Below are positions 36,119 to 44,872 of a stretch of DNA of 64,000 nt, in pieces. The translations under genes and the position numbers were made by a program. The notes under the pieces are model-generated. The model had not been told where the DNA came from. It saw only the letters and a list, made by a program, of their open reading frames with translations, and made no database searches. The DNA comes from Caballeronia sp. dw_19 (GTDB taxonomy: Bacteria > Pseudomonadota > Gammaproteobacteria > Burkholderiales > Burkholderiaceae): positions 62,001 to 126,000 of the forward strand of contig NZ_JAAVUQ010000011.1 of the NCBI RefSeq assembly GCF_018449515.1, written 5' to 3'. The first letter of the stretch is position 1, and each line of letters starts with the position of its first letter.

Positions 36119-37633
36119 ATGAGCTTCGACCTCGAAACCGCCGCAGAACCGAAAGGCCTGCGCCGCGTGGCTATCGACCCGGTGTCGCGCGTCGAAGGGC
36201 ACGGCAAGGTGACGATCCTGCTCGACGAGCAGAATCGCGTGAAGCAGGTGCGCCTGCATATCGTCGAGTTCCGCGGCTTCGAGAAATTTATCGAAGGGCG
36301 TCCCTATTGGGAAGTCCCGGTGATGGTGCAGCGTTTGTGCGGCATCTGTCCGGTCTCGCATCAACTCGCGGCGGCCAAGGCGATGGATCTCGTGGTCGGC
36401 GCACAGCCGATTACGCGCAGTGCGGAGAAGATCCGTCGGCTGATGCACTACGGCCAGGTCATGCAATCGCATGCGCTGCACTTCTTTTATCTCGCGTCGC
36501 CCGACCTGCTGTTTGGCTTTGACTCGGAAGCCGACCTGCGCAACATCGTTGGCGTGGCGCAGGCACACCCGGACATCGCGAAGAAGGGCATCCTCTTGCG
36601 CAAATTCGGGCAGGAGCTGATCCGCGTCACGTCGGGCAAGCGCATCCACGGCACTGGCGCGATACCCGGCGGAATGAACAAGCACGTGAGCCAGGCTGAA
36701 CGCGATCTGCTCTATCGCGATGTGGACCAGATGATCGCGTGGGCTGCCGATGCCGTGGACATCGCCAAACAGTTGCACGCGCAAAACCCCATCCTGTACG
36801 ACGGTTTCGGGAGCTTTCGCTCCAACATGCTGTCACTCGTTCGAGCCGATGGCGCGATGGATCTCTACGATGGCGTGCTGCGTGCGCGCGACGCCGATGG
36901 CAAGATCATTCTCGATGGCGCGAGCGACCAGTGCTACATGGACCTGATAGAAGAAGAGGCCCGGCCCTGGACGTACATGAAGTTTCCCCACCTGCGAAGC
37001 CTCGGCCGTGATGCCGGGTGGTACCGGGTCGGACCTTTGGCGAGAGTTCAAAATTGCGACTTCATTCCTAGCCCGCTTGCGGAAGTGCAGCGTCAGGAGT
37101 TCGTCGCCTGGGGCAAGGGCGCGCCGGTTCACGCCACACTTGCCTACCACTGGGCGCGGATGATCGAGGTGCTGCATACGGTGGAGGTCATCAAGGATCT
37201 GCTCAACGACCCGGACATCCTGCAAGGGGAATTGATGGCCAGCGGCGAGCGCCGGGGAGGGGGCGTGGGTATCATCGAAGCGCCACGCGGAACCCTCATT
37301 CACGACTATCAAGTAGGTTCCGACGACCTGGTGAGCATGTGCAATCTGATCGTCTCGACCACGCACAACAACCAGGCGATGAACGAAGCCGTGCGGTCGG
37401 TCGCACGTCAGTATCTGGATGGCCGCGAGCTGACCGAAGGGCTCCTCAATCGTATTGAAGTGGCCATCCGTGCGTTTGACCCCTGCCTGTCGTGCGCCAC
37501 GCATGCGCTGGGTCAGATGCCGCTAGATGTTGTACTGCTCGGGGCTGGCGGTGAACTAGTCGATCACGTCGTGAAGTCGCCGCATGGCGAGATGGTGCGC
37601 AACGCCCAGGCGTTCGGGGAGCCGCTCCCATGA
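36119..37633 (+). CDS. hoxH: NAD-reducing hydrogenase, NiFe large subunit HoxH
   Basis: 504 residues. The NiFe ligands are complete: RLCGICPVSH (C74, C77) and DPCLSCATH near the C-terminus (C456, C459). The N-terminal RVEGHGKV is conserved. After H462 a 42-residue C-terminal extension remains that a maturation protease must remove; it is longer than the about 24 residues I recall for Cupriavidus HoxH. It oxidises H2 or reduces protons with NADH in the cytoplasm. GCGAGGA precedes the ATG; the stop overlaps the protease gene (ATGA). Confidence 0.96.
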   Translation: MSFDLETAAEPKGLRRVAIDPVSRVEGHGKVTILLDEQNRVKQVRLHIVEFRGFEKFIEGRPYWEVPVMVQRLCGICPVSHQLAAAKAMDLVVGAQPITRSAEKIRRLMHYGQVMQSHALHFFYLASPDLLFGFDSEADLRNIVGVAQAHPDIAKKGILLRKFGQELIRVTSGKRIHGTGAIPGGMNKHVSQAERDLLYRDVDQMIAWAADAVDIAKQLHAQNPILYDGFGSFRSNMLSLVRADGAMDLYDGVLRARDADGKIILDGASDQCYMDLIEEEARPWTYMKFPHLRSLGRDAGWYRVGPLARVQNCDFIPSPLAEVQRQEFVAWGKGAPVHATLAYHWARMIEVLHTVEVIKDLLNDPDILQGELMASGERRGGGVGIIEAPRGTLIHDYQVGSDDLVSMCNLIVSTTHNNQAMNEAVRSVARQYLDGRELTEGLLNRIEVAIRAFDPCLSCATHALGQMPLDVVLLGAGGELVDHVVKSPHGEMVRNAQAFGEPLP

Positions 37634-38124
37634 TTGCTCCCATGCTGGTGTGCGGGTGGGGCAATCTGAGCCGTGGCGATGACGCGCTAGGCCCGTTGTT
37701 CGTGCAGCAATTGTGCACGTGGGCCGGGTCAGCGAACGACAGCCGTGTGGAGTTTCTCGAAGACTATCAGCTTCAAATCGAGCACGCACTGGACCTCGTG
37801 TGTCGTGAGCGCGTGCTGTTCGTCGATGCCAGCCTGACTTGCACAGCCCCGTTCGAGGTTACATCGCTGAGTCCGGCGCGTGACGCGACCTTCACCACGC
37901 ACGCCATGTCTGCGCCGTCAGTGATGCAGGTGTACCGCGACCTGTACCGCGTCAATCCGCCGCCATGCACGCTGCTGGCAATTCGAGGCATGCGTTTCGA
38001 ACTCGGGGAGCCGCCCGGACCGCTCGCGCTCGAACACCTGGCGCTAGCGCTGGCCTGGGGGCAAGCCTGGTTAGGAAATAGCGTACCGCCGCCCGCCATC
38101 GCGCCTGAGGCCATGCATGCATGA
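37630..38124 (+). CDS. hoxW: Hydrogenase maturation endopeptidase
   Basis: 164 residues of the HyaD/HoxW family. GWGNLSRGDDALGP is the N-terminal signature with the Asp that probes nickel, and FVDASLT and MSAPSVMQVY hold the other conserved acidic/His region (TTHAMS). It removes the C-terminal extension of HoxH after nickel insertion. Coupled to hoxH by a 4-nt overlap and overlapping hypA by 8 nt. Confidence 0.9.
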   Translation: MIAPMLVCGWGNLSRGDDALGPLFVQQLCTWAGSANDSRVEFLEDYQLQIEHALDLVCRERVLFVDASLTCTAPFEVTSLSPARDATFTTHAMSAPSVMQVYRDLYRVNPPPCTLLAIRGMRFELGEPPGPLALEHLALALAWGQAWLGNSVPPPAIAPEAMHA

Positions 38125-38464
38125 AATCAGCCTGGCTGGCGGCATCCTGCGCATGGTCGAAGAGGTTGCCGCGCGCGAGCACTTCTGGCGGGTTTCACAA
38201 CTGCGTCTTGAGGTCGGCGCGTTGGCCGGTGTCGAAGCGCAGGCCCTGCGTTTCGCGCTCACTGCCATGATGCCCGGCACCTGTCTGGAAGGGGGAAAGA
38301 TCACCATCGACGAGATTCCCGGCACGGCCCGGTGCCTGCACTGCGCCGCCAGCGTGGAGATTGAAAGCTATCTTGAACCCTGCCCGCGATGCGGCAGCTT
38401 CACCTTGCAGGCCACTGGAGGCTCCGAGCTACGCGTGGTCGACCTCGTGGTGTTCGACGATTGA
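38117..38464 (+). CDS. hypA: Hydrogenase nickel incorporation protein HypA
   Basis: 115 residues. MHEISL gives the nickel-binding His2-Glu3, and the zinc loop is CLHC...CPRC with the usual spacing. It delivers nickel to the large subunit with HypB. It overlaps the protease gene by 8 nt and is followed by hypB after 18 nt. Confidence 0.94.
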   Translation: MHEISLAGGILRMVEEVAAREHFWRVSQLRLEVGALAGVEAQALRFALTAMMPGTCLEGGKITIDEIPGTARCLHCAASVEIESYLEPCPRCGSFTLQATGGSELRVVDLVVFDD

Positions 38465-38482
38465 ACTTTGAAGGAGAGGGTC

Positions 38483-39439
38483 ATGTGTGTCGTCTGCGGC
38501 TGTAACGCCGAATCAAGCTCCGAGTCAAACTCCGACTCAAACTCCCAGCGCACCGATGCGCGGGAAACAACCTCCAGCGCTTTCCATGTACCTATGGAGA
38601 CGGGTGACGGCGATCTTCACTATGGCGTTGGCGCCGCCCGATTGTCGGTGCCCGGTATCAGCCAGGCACGCGTCATCCATATGGAAGCCGATGTGCTGGG
38701 CGAGAACAAGCGCCTGGCAAACCGCAATCGAGCGCATTTCGCGGCGCATGGCGTGAGCGCGTTCAACCTTGTCTCCAGCCCCGGCTCGGGCAAGACAACG
38801 CTGCTTTGCGCGAGCATCAACGCGCTCAAGATCCGCAGGCCGGCCTTGAGCGTGGCGGTGATCGAGGGCGACCAGCAAACCAGTGTCGACGCGGATCGCA
38901 TTCGCGCCACCGGCGTATCGGCGATCCAGGTCAACACTGGCCGCGGTTGCCATCTGGATGCGCAAATGGTGGGCGACGCTTTCGCGCGTCTCGATCTGCA
39001 CGCAAGCGCGCATCACGGCCACGGTGCTCATGGTGCTGATGCGCTGCTGTTCATCGAAAACGTCGGCAACCTGGTTTGCCCGGCGCTGTGGGATCTGGGC
39101 GAGGCCGCCAAGGTCGTGGTGTTGTCGGTGACTGAAGGCGAGGACAAGCCTCTCAAGTATCCGGACATGTTCGCCGCTGCAACGCTGATGGTGATCAACA
39201 AGATCGACCTCATGCCTTACGTCAGTTTCGATGTGTCCAGATGCATCGGGTACGCCCGACAAGTCAACCCCGGCATCGAGGTGCTGCTCGTGTCGGCCAC
39301 GACCGGCGATGGCATGGACCGCTGGCTGGACTGGCTGTTGCCGCAGTGCGATGACCCGGATCATCGTCCGGTGGCCGAACCGTTCGGGCACGACACTGCT
39401 GCGCAACGGATCACGGCGTCAACCGGCGTGACGCCATGA
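38483..39439 (+). CDS. hypB: Hydrogenase nickel incorporation GTPase HypB
   Basis: 318 residues. MCVVCGC at the N-terminus matches the high-affinity nickel motif CxxCGC. The usual His-rich linker after it is replaced by a Ser/Asn/Asp-rich stretch ([14 protein letters not shown]). The GTPase has SPGSGKTTL (G1), [21 protein letters not shown] and NKIDLMPY. A His-rich insert [14 protein letters not shown] sits inside the G domain between CHLDAQMV and LLFIENV. AAGGAG precedes the ATG. It overlaps hypF by 4 nt. Confidence 0.95.
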   Translation: MCVVCGCNAESSSESNSDSNSQRTDARETTSSAFHVPMETGDGDLHYGVGAARLSVPGISQARVIHMEADVLGENKRLANRNRAHFAAHGVSAFNLVSSPGSGKTTLLCASINALKIRRPALSVAVIEGDQQTSVDADRIRATGVSAIQVNTGRGCHLDAQMVGDAFARLDLHASAHHGHGAHGADALLFIENVGNLVCPALWDLGEAAKVVVLSVTEGEDKPLKYPDMFAAATLMVINKIDLMPYVSFDVSRCIGYARQVNPGIEVLLVSATTGDGMDRWLDWLLPQCDDPDHRPVAEPFGHDTAAQRITASTGVTP

Positions 39440-40596
39440 TCCATTCAGTCCGCTTGCCAAAAGCGGCACCCGCGCGCGTGCTGGCCTGCGGTGCATACCT
39501 GAAGAATACTGCCTGCCTGATCGATGGCCAGCGAGTGCTGTGGTCCGCCGCGCACGGAGATCTCGTCGGCGCGGCCAACCGCGAGGCGCTGGACGACTCG
39601 GTCGAGGAACTGCTGCGTGCCGCATCGGGGCCGGTGCAGGCTGTGGCACATGACCTGCATCCGGATATTTACAGTACTCACGTTGCACAGGCGCTGGCGG
39701 GCCGTCTGGGCGTTCCGGCGATCGCTGTCCAGCACCATCATGCGCACATTGCGGTGGTCCAGGCCGAGCAAGGAGTAGCCGGTCCTGTCATCGGCCTCGC
39801 GCTGGATGGTGTGGGCTTGGGCGACGACGGCAGCGCATGGGGTGGCGAAGTACTTTGGGTGGATTCGGCCGCCCATCGGTGGCGTCGACTGGATCATTTG
39901 GTGCCCTTGTTATTGCCCGGCGGCGACGTGGCTGCGCGCGAACCCTGGCGCATGGCCGCTGCCGTACTGCACCGCCTGGGCCGTACCGACGAAATCGAAG
40001 CAAGGTTCGCTCCGGTGGTTGGCGTGGTTGCGGCGCGCGTCGTGCGCAGCCTGCTGGAGCGTCAGGTCAACAGTCCCTCCACGACAAGTGCCGGCCGCTG
40101 GTTCGACGCTGCCGCTGGCGCGTTGGGACTGTGCGTTCACCAAACAGTCGAAGCAGAAGCGGCCATTGCACTGGAGCAGCAGGCCAGAATGTGGCTGGAG
40201 GCCCACCCCGAATTCAGCGTGCAATGGACCTCGCTCGATCTGGCGCCGCTCGTAGCCGAATTGTTCGCGATGGCCGGCCAGGGCGTCGCGTCGAGCGCGC
40301 ACGGTGCGGCGATTTTTCACCTGGGTCTGGCCGCTGGTCTGGCACACACGGCCACCGAGGCTGCGCGCGCACATGGCACCCGAACCGTCATTCTGGGGGG
40401 CGGCTGTTTCCTCAACCAGGTCCTTAGCGAACGTCTGAGCGCAGCGCTGCAAGGCGCGAGCCTGGTGGTGTTGCGACCACAAAGCGTGAGTTGTGGCGAT
40501 GCGGGCCTCGCGCTAGGTCAGGCGTGGGTGGCGGGCTGCACCATCAATGCCAGTCAAGGAATGCTATCTGCTGAGGAAACCTTATCATGTGCCTAG
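39436..40596 (+). CDS. hypF: Short HypF, Kae1-like carbamoyl-transfer domain only
   Basis: 386 residues against about 750 in full-length HypF. The acylphosphatase, zinc-finger and YrdC-like domains are missing; the product begins directly in the Kae1-like domain ([12 protein letters not shown]) and contains the metal-binding [31 protein letters not shown] and [14 protein letters not shown]. Cupriavidus has a comparable short HypF1 that supports hydrogenase maturation. It is expected to help make the CN ligands of the NiFe site with HypE; the carbamoyl-adenylate step may need another gene. Confidence 0.9.
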   Translation: MIHSVRLPKAAPARVLACGAYLKNTACLIDGQRVLWSAAHGDLVGAANREALDDSVEELLRAASGPVQAVAHDLHPDIYSTHVAQALAGRLGVPAIAVQHHHAHIAVVQAEQGVAGPVIGLALDGVGLGDDGSAWGGEVLWVDSAAHRWRRLDHLVPLLLPGGDVAAREPWRMAAAVLHRLGRTDEIEARFAPVVGVVAARVVRSLLERQVNSPSTTSAGRWFDAAAGALGLCVHQTVEAEAAIALEQQARMWLEAHPEFSVQWTSLDLAPLVAELFAMAGQGVASSAHGAAIFHLGLAAGLAHTATEAARAHGTRTVILGGGCFLNQVLSERLSAALQGASLVVLRPQSVSCGDAGLALGQAWVAGCTINASQGMLSAEETLSCA

Positions 40597-40802
40597 CGTT
40601 GCCTGCTCGTGTTATAGCGCTCGACGGCACGGACATGGCCGTCGTCGACCTTGGTGGCGTGCGGAAACGAATTTCGATTGCGCTGGTGCCCGAGGTTCAG
40701 GTCGGCGACTATGTGATCGTTCATGTGGGTTATGCCATCGGCATGCTCGACATAGAGGAAGCGGAAGCAACGCTTAAACTGTTCGCGGAGCTGGCCACGT
40801 GA
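40587..40802 (+). CDS. hypC: Hydrogenase assembly chaperone HypC
   Basis: 71 residues, MCLALPARV start with the essential Cys2, and YVIVHVGYAIGMLD as in the family. It carries the Fe(CN)2CO group with HypD and binds the large-subunit precursor. It overlaps hypF by 10 nt and hypD by 4 nt. Confidence 0.95.
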   Translation: MCLALPARVIALDGTDMAVVDLGGVRKRISIALVPEVQVGDYVIVHVGYAIGMLDIEEAEATLKLFAELAT

Positions 40803-41938
40803 AATACGTCGATGAATTCCGTGATGGCGCGCTCGCCCGCAACATTGCCGCCAACATCGCGGGAGAAGCTGAAGCGTCCCGGCGATACAGTTTCATGGAG
40901 TTTTGCGGCGGCCACACACATGCTCTAGCCCGCTATGGCGTCGCGGATCTGCTGCCTCCAAATGTACGCATGATCCACGGCCCCGGTTGCCCTGTGTGCG
41001 TGCTTCCCATTGGGCGTGTGGACATGGGCTTGCGCCTCGCGCTCGATGCCGGTGTGATGCTGTGCACCTACGGCGATGTGATGCGGGTACCGGCGTCGGC
41101 CGGCTTGTCCCTGATGCGCGCCAAGGCACGCGGCGCCGACATCCGCATGGTGTATTCCCCGCTCGATGCGTTGAAGCTCGCCGTCGACAACCCACGACGC
41201 GAAGTGGTGTTCCTTGCCATCGGTTTCGAGACCACCACGCCGCCGACCGCGCTGGCTATTCAGCAAGCAGCGCGTGAAGGGCTGAAAAACTTCAGCGTGC
41301 TGTGCTGCCACGTGCTGACGCCGGCCGCCATTACCCACATCCTTGAATCCCCGGAAGTGCGTCAATACGGCACGGTCGAGATCGACGGTTTTGTCGGGCC
41401 GGCCCACGTGAGTATCGTGATTGGATCGGGTCCCTACGAGGGGTTTGCCAAGACCCATCGCAAGCCGGTGGTAATCGCCGGGTTCGAGCCCCTGGACGTG
41501 ATGCAGGCCATCCTGATGCTGGTGCGCCAGGTCAATGATGGCCGCGCCGAGATCGAGAATGAATTTACGCGTGCGGTGAATCGCGAAGGCAATGCTCGCG
41601 CCCAGGCTGTGACGGCGCAGGTGCTCGAAGTGCGCGCTACGTTCGAGTGGCGCGGACTGGGTGAGGTGCCGATGAGTGCACTCAGGATTCGCCCGGAATA
41701 TGCGCTCTTCGACGCCGAGCGCCGCTTCGATCTGAACTACCGTGCGGTGCCCGACCATAAGCAATGCGAATGCGGTGCAATCCTGCGCGGGGTCAAGAAG
41801 CCCATCGACTGCAAGCTCTTTGGCACGGTCTGCACGCCGGACAATCCGATGGGATCCTGCATGGTGTCGAGCGAAGGCTCGTGTGCGGCGCACTACTCAT
41901 ATGGAAGGTTCCGGGACATCCCGGTGGTGGCCGCATGA
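40799..41938 (+). CDS. hypD: Hydrogenase maturation protein HypD
   Basis: 379 residues. FMEFCGGHTHALARYG, HGPGCPVCVLP, GFETTTPPTA, CCHVLTPAA and the C-terminal 4Fe-4S cysteines (CECG, CKLFGTVCTP, GSCMVSSEGSC) are all in place. It is the scaffold on which the iron with CO and CN ligands is assembled. Confidence 0.96.
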   Translation: MKYVDEFRDGALARNIAANIAGEAEASRRYSFMEFCGGHTHALARYGVADLLPPNVRMIHGPGCPVCVLPIGRVDMGLRLALDAGVMLCTYGDVMRVPASAGLSLMRAKARGADIRMVYSPLDALKLAVDNPRREVVFLAIGFETTTPPTALAIQQAAREGLKNFSVLCCHVLTPAAITHILESPEVRQYGTVEIDGFVGPAHVSIVIGSGPYEGFAKTHRKPVVIAGFEPLDVMQAILMLVRQVNDGRAEIENEFTRAVNREGNARAQAVTAQVLEVRATFEWRGLGEVPMSALRIRPEYALFDAERRFDLNYRAVPDHKQCECGAILRGVKKPIDCKLFGTVCTPDNPMGSCMVSSEGSCAAHYSYGRFRDIPVVAA

Positions 41939-41985
41939 AGTTGCAGTATTCAGCGTGACGCACTTTTGATCGAGATCCCCGATCT

Positions 41986-43044
41986 ATGGATACACCGAAA
42001 AGACACTACACACGTCCTCTGGATATGAAGCATGGCCGCATTGACATGAACCATGGTGCGGGCGGCCGCTTGTCGGCGCAGTTGATCGAGGAGATATTCG
42101 CTCGCGCTTTCGACAATGAATTTCTGCGGCAGGGCAATGACGGGGCGCTCTTGCCGGTGCCTGCCGGCCAACGGTTGGTCATGGCTACCGACGCGCATGT
42201 CATTTCACCTCTGTTCTTTCCCGGCGGCGACATCGGCTGCCTTGCGGTGCACGGCACGCTCAATGATGTAGCGATGCTGGGAGCGACGCCGCTCTACCTG
42301 AGCGCGTGCTTCATCCTGGAAGAAGGCTTGCCGTTGGCGGAGCTCAAACGCATCGTGCAGTCGATGGCCAGTGCCGCGCTTGATGCAGGCGTGCCTATTG
42401 TCACCGGGGACACGAAGGTAGTCGAGCGCGGTAAGGGTGACGGCGTTTTCATCAGCACAACGGGGATCGGCACAGTGCCTGAGGGATGCGTCATCGGCGG
42501 GGCTTGTGCGCGGCCCGGCGACGCGGTGTTGCTGTCGGGAACGATCGGCGAGCACGGCGTCGCGGTGTTGTCTCAACGCGCTTCGCTGGAGTTTGAGACC
42601 ACGATCAAATCCGACACAGCTGCATTACACACGCTGGTCGCGGCGATGTTGGCGGCTGCCCCCGTTGGCGCGATACATGTGCTTCGTGACCCCACTCGCG
42701 GCGGGCTCGCGACCACGCTCAATGAGATCGCGGGGCAGTCGAACGTGGGCATGATGCTGGAGGAATCTGCTATTCCCATACTGCCTCAGGTCGATGCTGC
42801 CTGCGAATTGCTCGGCCTGGATCCGCTGTATATCGCCAACGAAGGCAAGCTGGTGGCGATCGTCGCGCCGGAGGCTGCAGCGGCGGTGCTGGCGGCAATG
42901 CATGCACACTCTTTGGGCCACGCAGCCGCGTGTATAGGCAGCGTCACAGAAGACGAGAATTGTTTTATCCAGATGAACACATGTGTTGGTGGACGGCGCG
43001 TTGTCGACTGGCTGAGCGGCGAGCCGCTGCCGCGCATCTGTTGA
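41986..43044 (+). CDS. hypE: Hydrogenase maturation protein HypE
   Basis: 352 residues of the PurM-like family. MNHGAGGRLSAQLI, ATDAHVISPLFFPGGDIG and DPTRGGLATTLNEIA are visible, and the protein ends in PRIC, whose terminal Cys receives the carbamoyl group that is dehydrated to the cyanide ligand. The gene starts 47 nt after hypD. An ATG 39 nt downstream (MKHGRID) is an alternative start. Confidence 0.94.
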   Translation: MDTPKRHYTRPLDMKHGRIDMNHGAGGRLSAQLIEEIFARAFDNEFLRQGNDGALLPVPAGQRLVMATDAHVISPLFFPGGDIGCLAVHGTLNDVAMLGATPLYLSACFILEEGLPLAELKRIVQSMASAALDAGVPIVTGDTKVVERGKGDGVFISTTGIGTVPEGCVIGGACARPGDAVLLSGTIGEHGVAVLSQRASLEFETTIKSDTAALHTLVAAMLAAAPVGAIHVLRDPTRGGLATTLNEIAGQSNVGMMLEESAIPILPQVDAACELLGLDPLYIANEGKLVAIVAPEAAAAVLAAMHAHSLGHAAACIGSVTEDENCFIQMNTCVGGRRVVDWLSGEPLPRIC

Positions 43045-43068
43045 TCTCGTGTGTATTACCACCAGAAA

Positions 43069-43089
43069 GTGAGTAGTTTCCGAGCCTGC
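43069..43089 (+). repeat. Copy C of the shared intergenic motif
   Basis: AGTGAGTAGTTTCCGAGCCT, 25 nt after the hypE stop. Same core as the copies at 26993 and 32821; one G-to-C change near the end. Confidence 0.6.
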
Positions 43090-43232
43090 ACAGTCGACCA
43101 GGTGACGACTATCATCAAAGTCGATGATGATGCGATTGCGTTCCAAGTCGGCGTCCATCGAAACAAACAACGCGAGATGCAGAGATGAAAAACGCTCTCG
43201 TTTGTTTCAACTGACCTCCACGGAGATTCACG

Positions 43233-43382
43233 ATGCAAGCAGGAATGACTGGATTGAACGCTGCGCTCTTCGAGCGGTTTACCTCGCGCGGTGAAGCATT
43301 GTTTTCTGACAAAATATTATCAGTCATGCGAAACGAATTCGAAGGCCATCCGGAAAGATCGACCCCGAAAGCAGGGGCTTGA
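43233..43382 (+). CDS. Small ORF directly upstream of zwf, 49 residues
   Basis: It starts [20 protein letters not shown], with CGGAGATTCACG (GGAG 8 nt upstream), a good ribosome binding site, and stops 1 nt before the zwf start codon. No family recognised. Codon third positions are not strongly GC-biased in the second half. It could be a leader peptide coupling translation to zwf or a small protein. Confidence 0.4.
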   Translation: MQAGMTGLNAALFERFTSRGEALFSDKILSVMRNEFEGHPERSTPKAGA

Positions 43383-43383
43383 G

Positions 43384-44784
43384 ATGGTCGCACCCCGGTC
43401 GGACGCATTTGTTTTTTTCGGCGCTACCGGCGATCTGGCATACAAGCAGATCTTCCCGGCGTTACAAGCCATGATTCGACATGGTCGCCTCGACATGCCG
43501 ATAATTGGCGTAGGCAGATCGCCATGGGACAACGATCGTTTCATCGCGCGGGCGCGAGACAGCATCGAAAAGCACGCCACGCTGGACGCTGCGGCTTTCG
43601 AAAAACTCGCTTCCCGACTGCAATACGTCGTAGGCGACTGCCGCGACGAGCAGACCTATCGGCACTTGCGCGAGGCCTTGGGCAACTCCGGACAGCCCTT
43701 GTACTATCTTGCCCTTCCCCCGGAAATATTCGGGGTCGTGGTAGATGGCCTGTCCCGGTCGGGCTGCGCCAAAAATGCCCGCGTGATGGTTGAAAAACCG
43801 TTTGGGAGCGATCTCGCTTCGGCACAGGCCCTGAACGCGTTGCTCATGAAATCCTTCGCGCCATCGGCCGTGTTCCGCGTCGATCATTACCTGGGCAAGG
43901 AACCGATCCAGAACTTGTTGTACTTCCGCTTTGCGAATGCGCTCGTTGAACCGGTATGGAATCGTCGCTATGTAGCGAGCGTTCAGGTCACCATGGCCGA
44001 GTCATTCGGGGTACAAGGCCGTGGGAGTATGTACGAAGGCGTCGGGGCTATCCGGGATGTCGTGCAGAATCATTTGCTGCAAGTGGTTTCATTGCTGGCG
44101 GCCGAGCCCCCGGTCGCCGATCATCCCGATGCAATGCGCGATGCGAAACTGAGCGTATTCGAGGCGATGCGGCCAATCTCTGTGGACGAGACAGTGCGAG
44201 GACAGTTCCGTGGATACCGGGATGAGCCCGGTGTCGCCCCTGATTCCCAGGTTGAGACCTTCGTTGCGTTGCGTCTGCATATCGAGAACGAACGGTGGGC
44301 CGGCGTGCCGTTCTATATTCGGGCCGGCAAACACTTGCCCGTGACCGGTACCGAGATCATGGTGAAACTTAAATCGCCGTCGCACGCAGTCTTCGATACC
44401 GCGGCATCGGGCCAATCAAACTACTTCCGCTTCCGGATCAGCCCCGACGTGCTGATCTCGGTGGGCGCGCGCGTCAAGGTCCCTGGCGAGGTCATGGCAG
44501 GCGAAACGGTGGAACTCCTCGCACATCGTCATCCTGGCGGCGAAATGGCCCCATACGAACGCTTGTTTGGCGACGCGATTCTGGGGGACGCGTCGCTATT
44601 CGCTCGCTATGACAGCATTGAGGCAGCCTGGCGCACCGTTGCCCCCATTCTTGGGAACACCGTTCCAATCAGGTACTACGAATCGTCGAGCTGGGGACCG
44701 GCAGAAAGCGAACAGCTTATCTCGCGTGATGGCGGCTGGCATAGCCCGGTTGCGAACGCCACGAACGAGGGCGATGCCGGATGA
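43384..44784 (+). CDS. zwf: Glucose-6-phosphate 1-dehydrogenase
   Basis: 466 residues. The NADP site is [17 protein letters not shown], a variant of the usual GASGDLAxRKLxPAL; the substrate/catalytic block is [10 protein letters not shown], and the [11 protein letters not shown] and [19 protein letters not shown] segments are conserved. It oxidises glucose-6-phosphate to the lactone, giving NADPH. No pgl or edd neighbours. The start at 43384 fits the family N-terminus; an upstream in-frame extension overlaps the small ORF. Its place in a low-oxygen gene set would suit supply of NADPH for PHB or redox defence. Confidence 0.93.
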   Translation: MVAPRSDAFVFFGATGDLAYKQIFPALQAMIRHGRLDMPIIGVGRSPWDNDRFIARARDSIEKHATLDAAAFEKLASRLQYVVGDCRDEQTYRHLREALGNSGQPLYYLALPPEIFGVVVDGLSRSGCAKNARVMVEKPFGSDLASAQALNALLMKSFAPSAVFRVDHYLGKEPIQNLLYFRFANALVEPVWNRRYVASVQVTMAESFGVQGRGSMYEGVGAIRDVVQNHLLQVVSLLAAEPPVADHPDAMRDAKLSVFEAMRPISVDETVRGQFRGYRDEPGVAPDSQVETFVALRLHIENERWAGVPFYIRAGKHLPVTGTEIMVKLKSPSHAVFDTAASGQSNYFRFRISPDVLISVGARVKVPGEVMAGETVELLAHRHPGGEMAPYERLFGDAILGDASLFARYDSIEAAWRTVAPILGNTVPIRYYESSSWGPAESEQLISRDGGWHSPVANATNEGDAG

Positions 44785-44872
44785 TGTGGCTTTCACACCG
44801 GCAACGGCGATTCCACGGTGATACGCTAGGCAGCGTGTACACGAATCGCAGGTTTAGCTATCGGAGTGAGCC

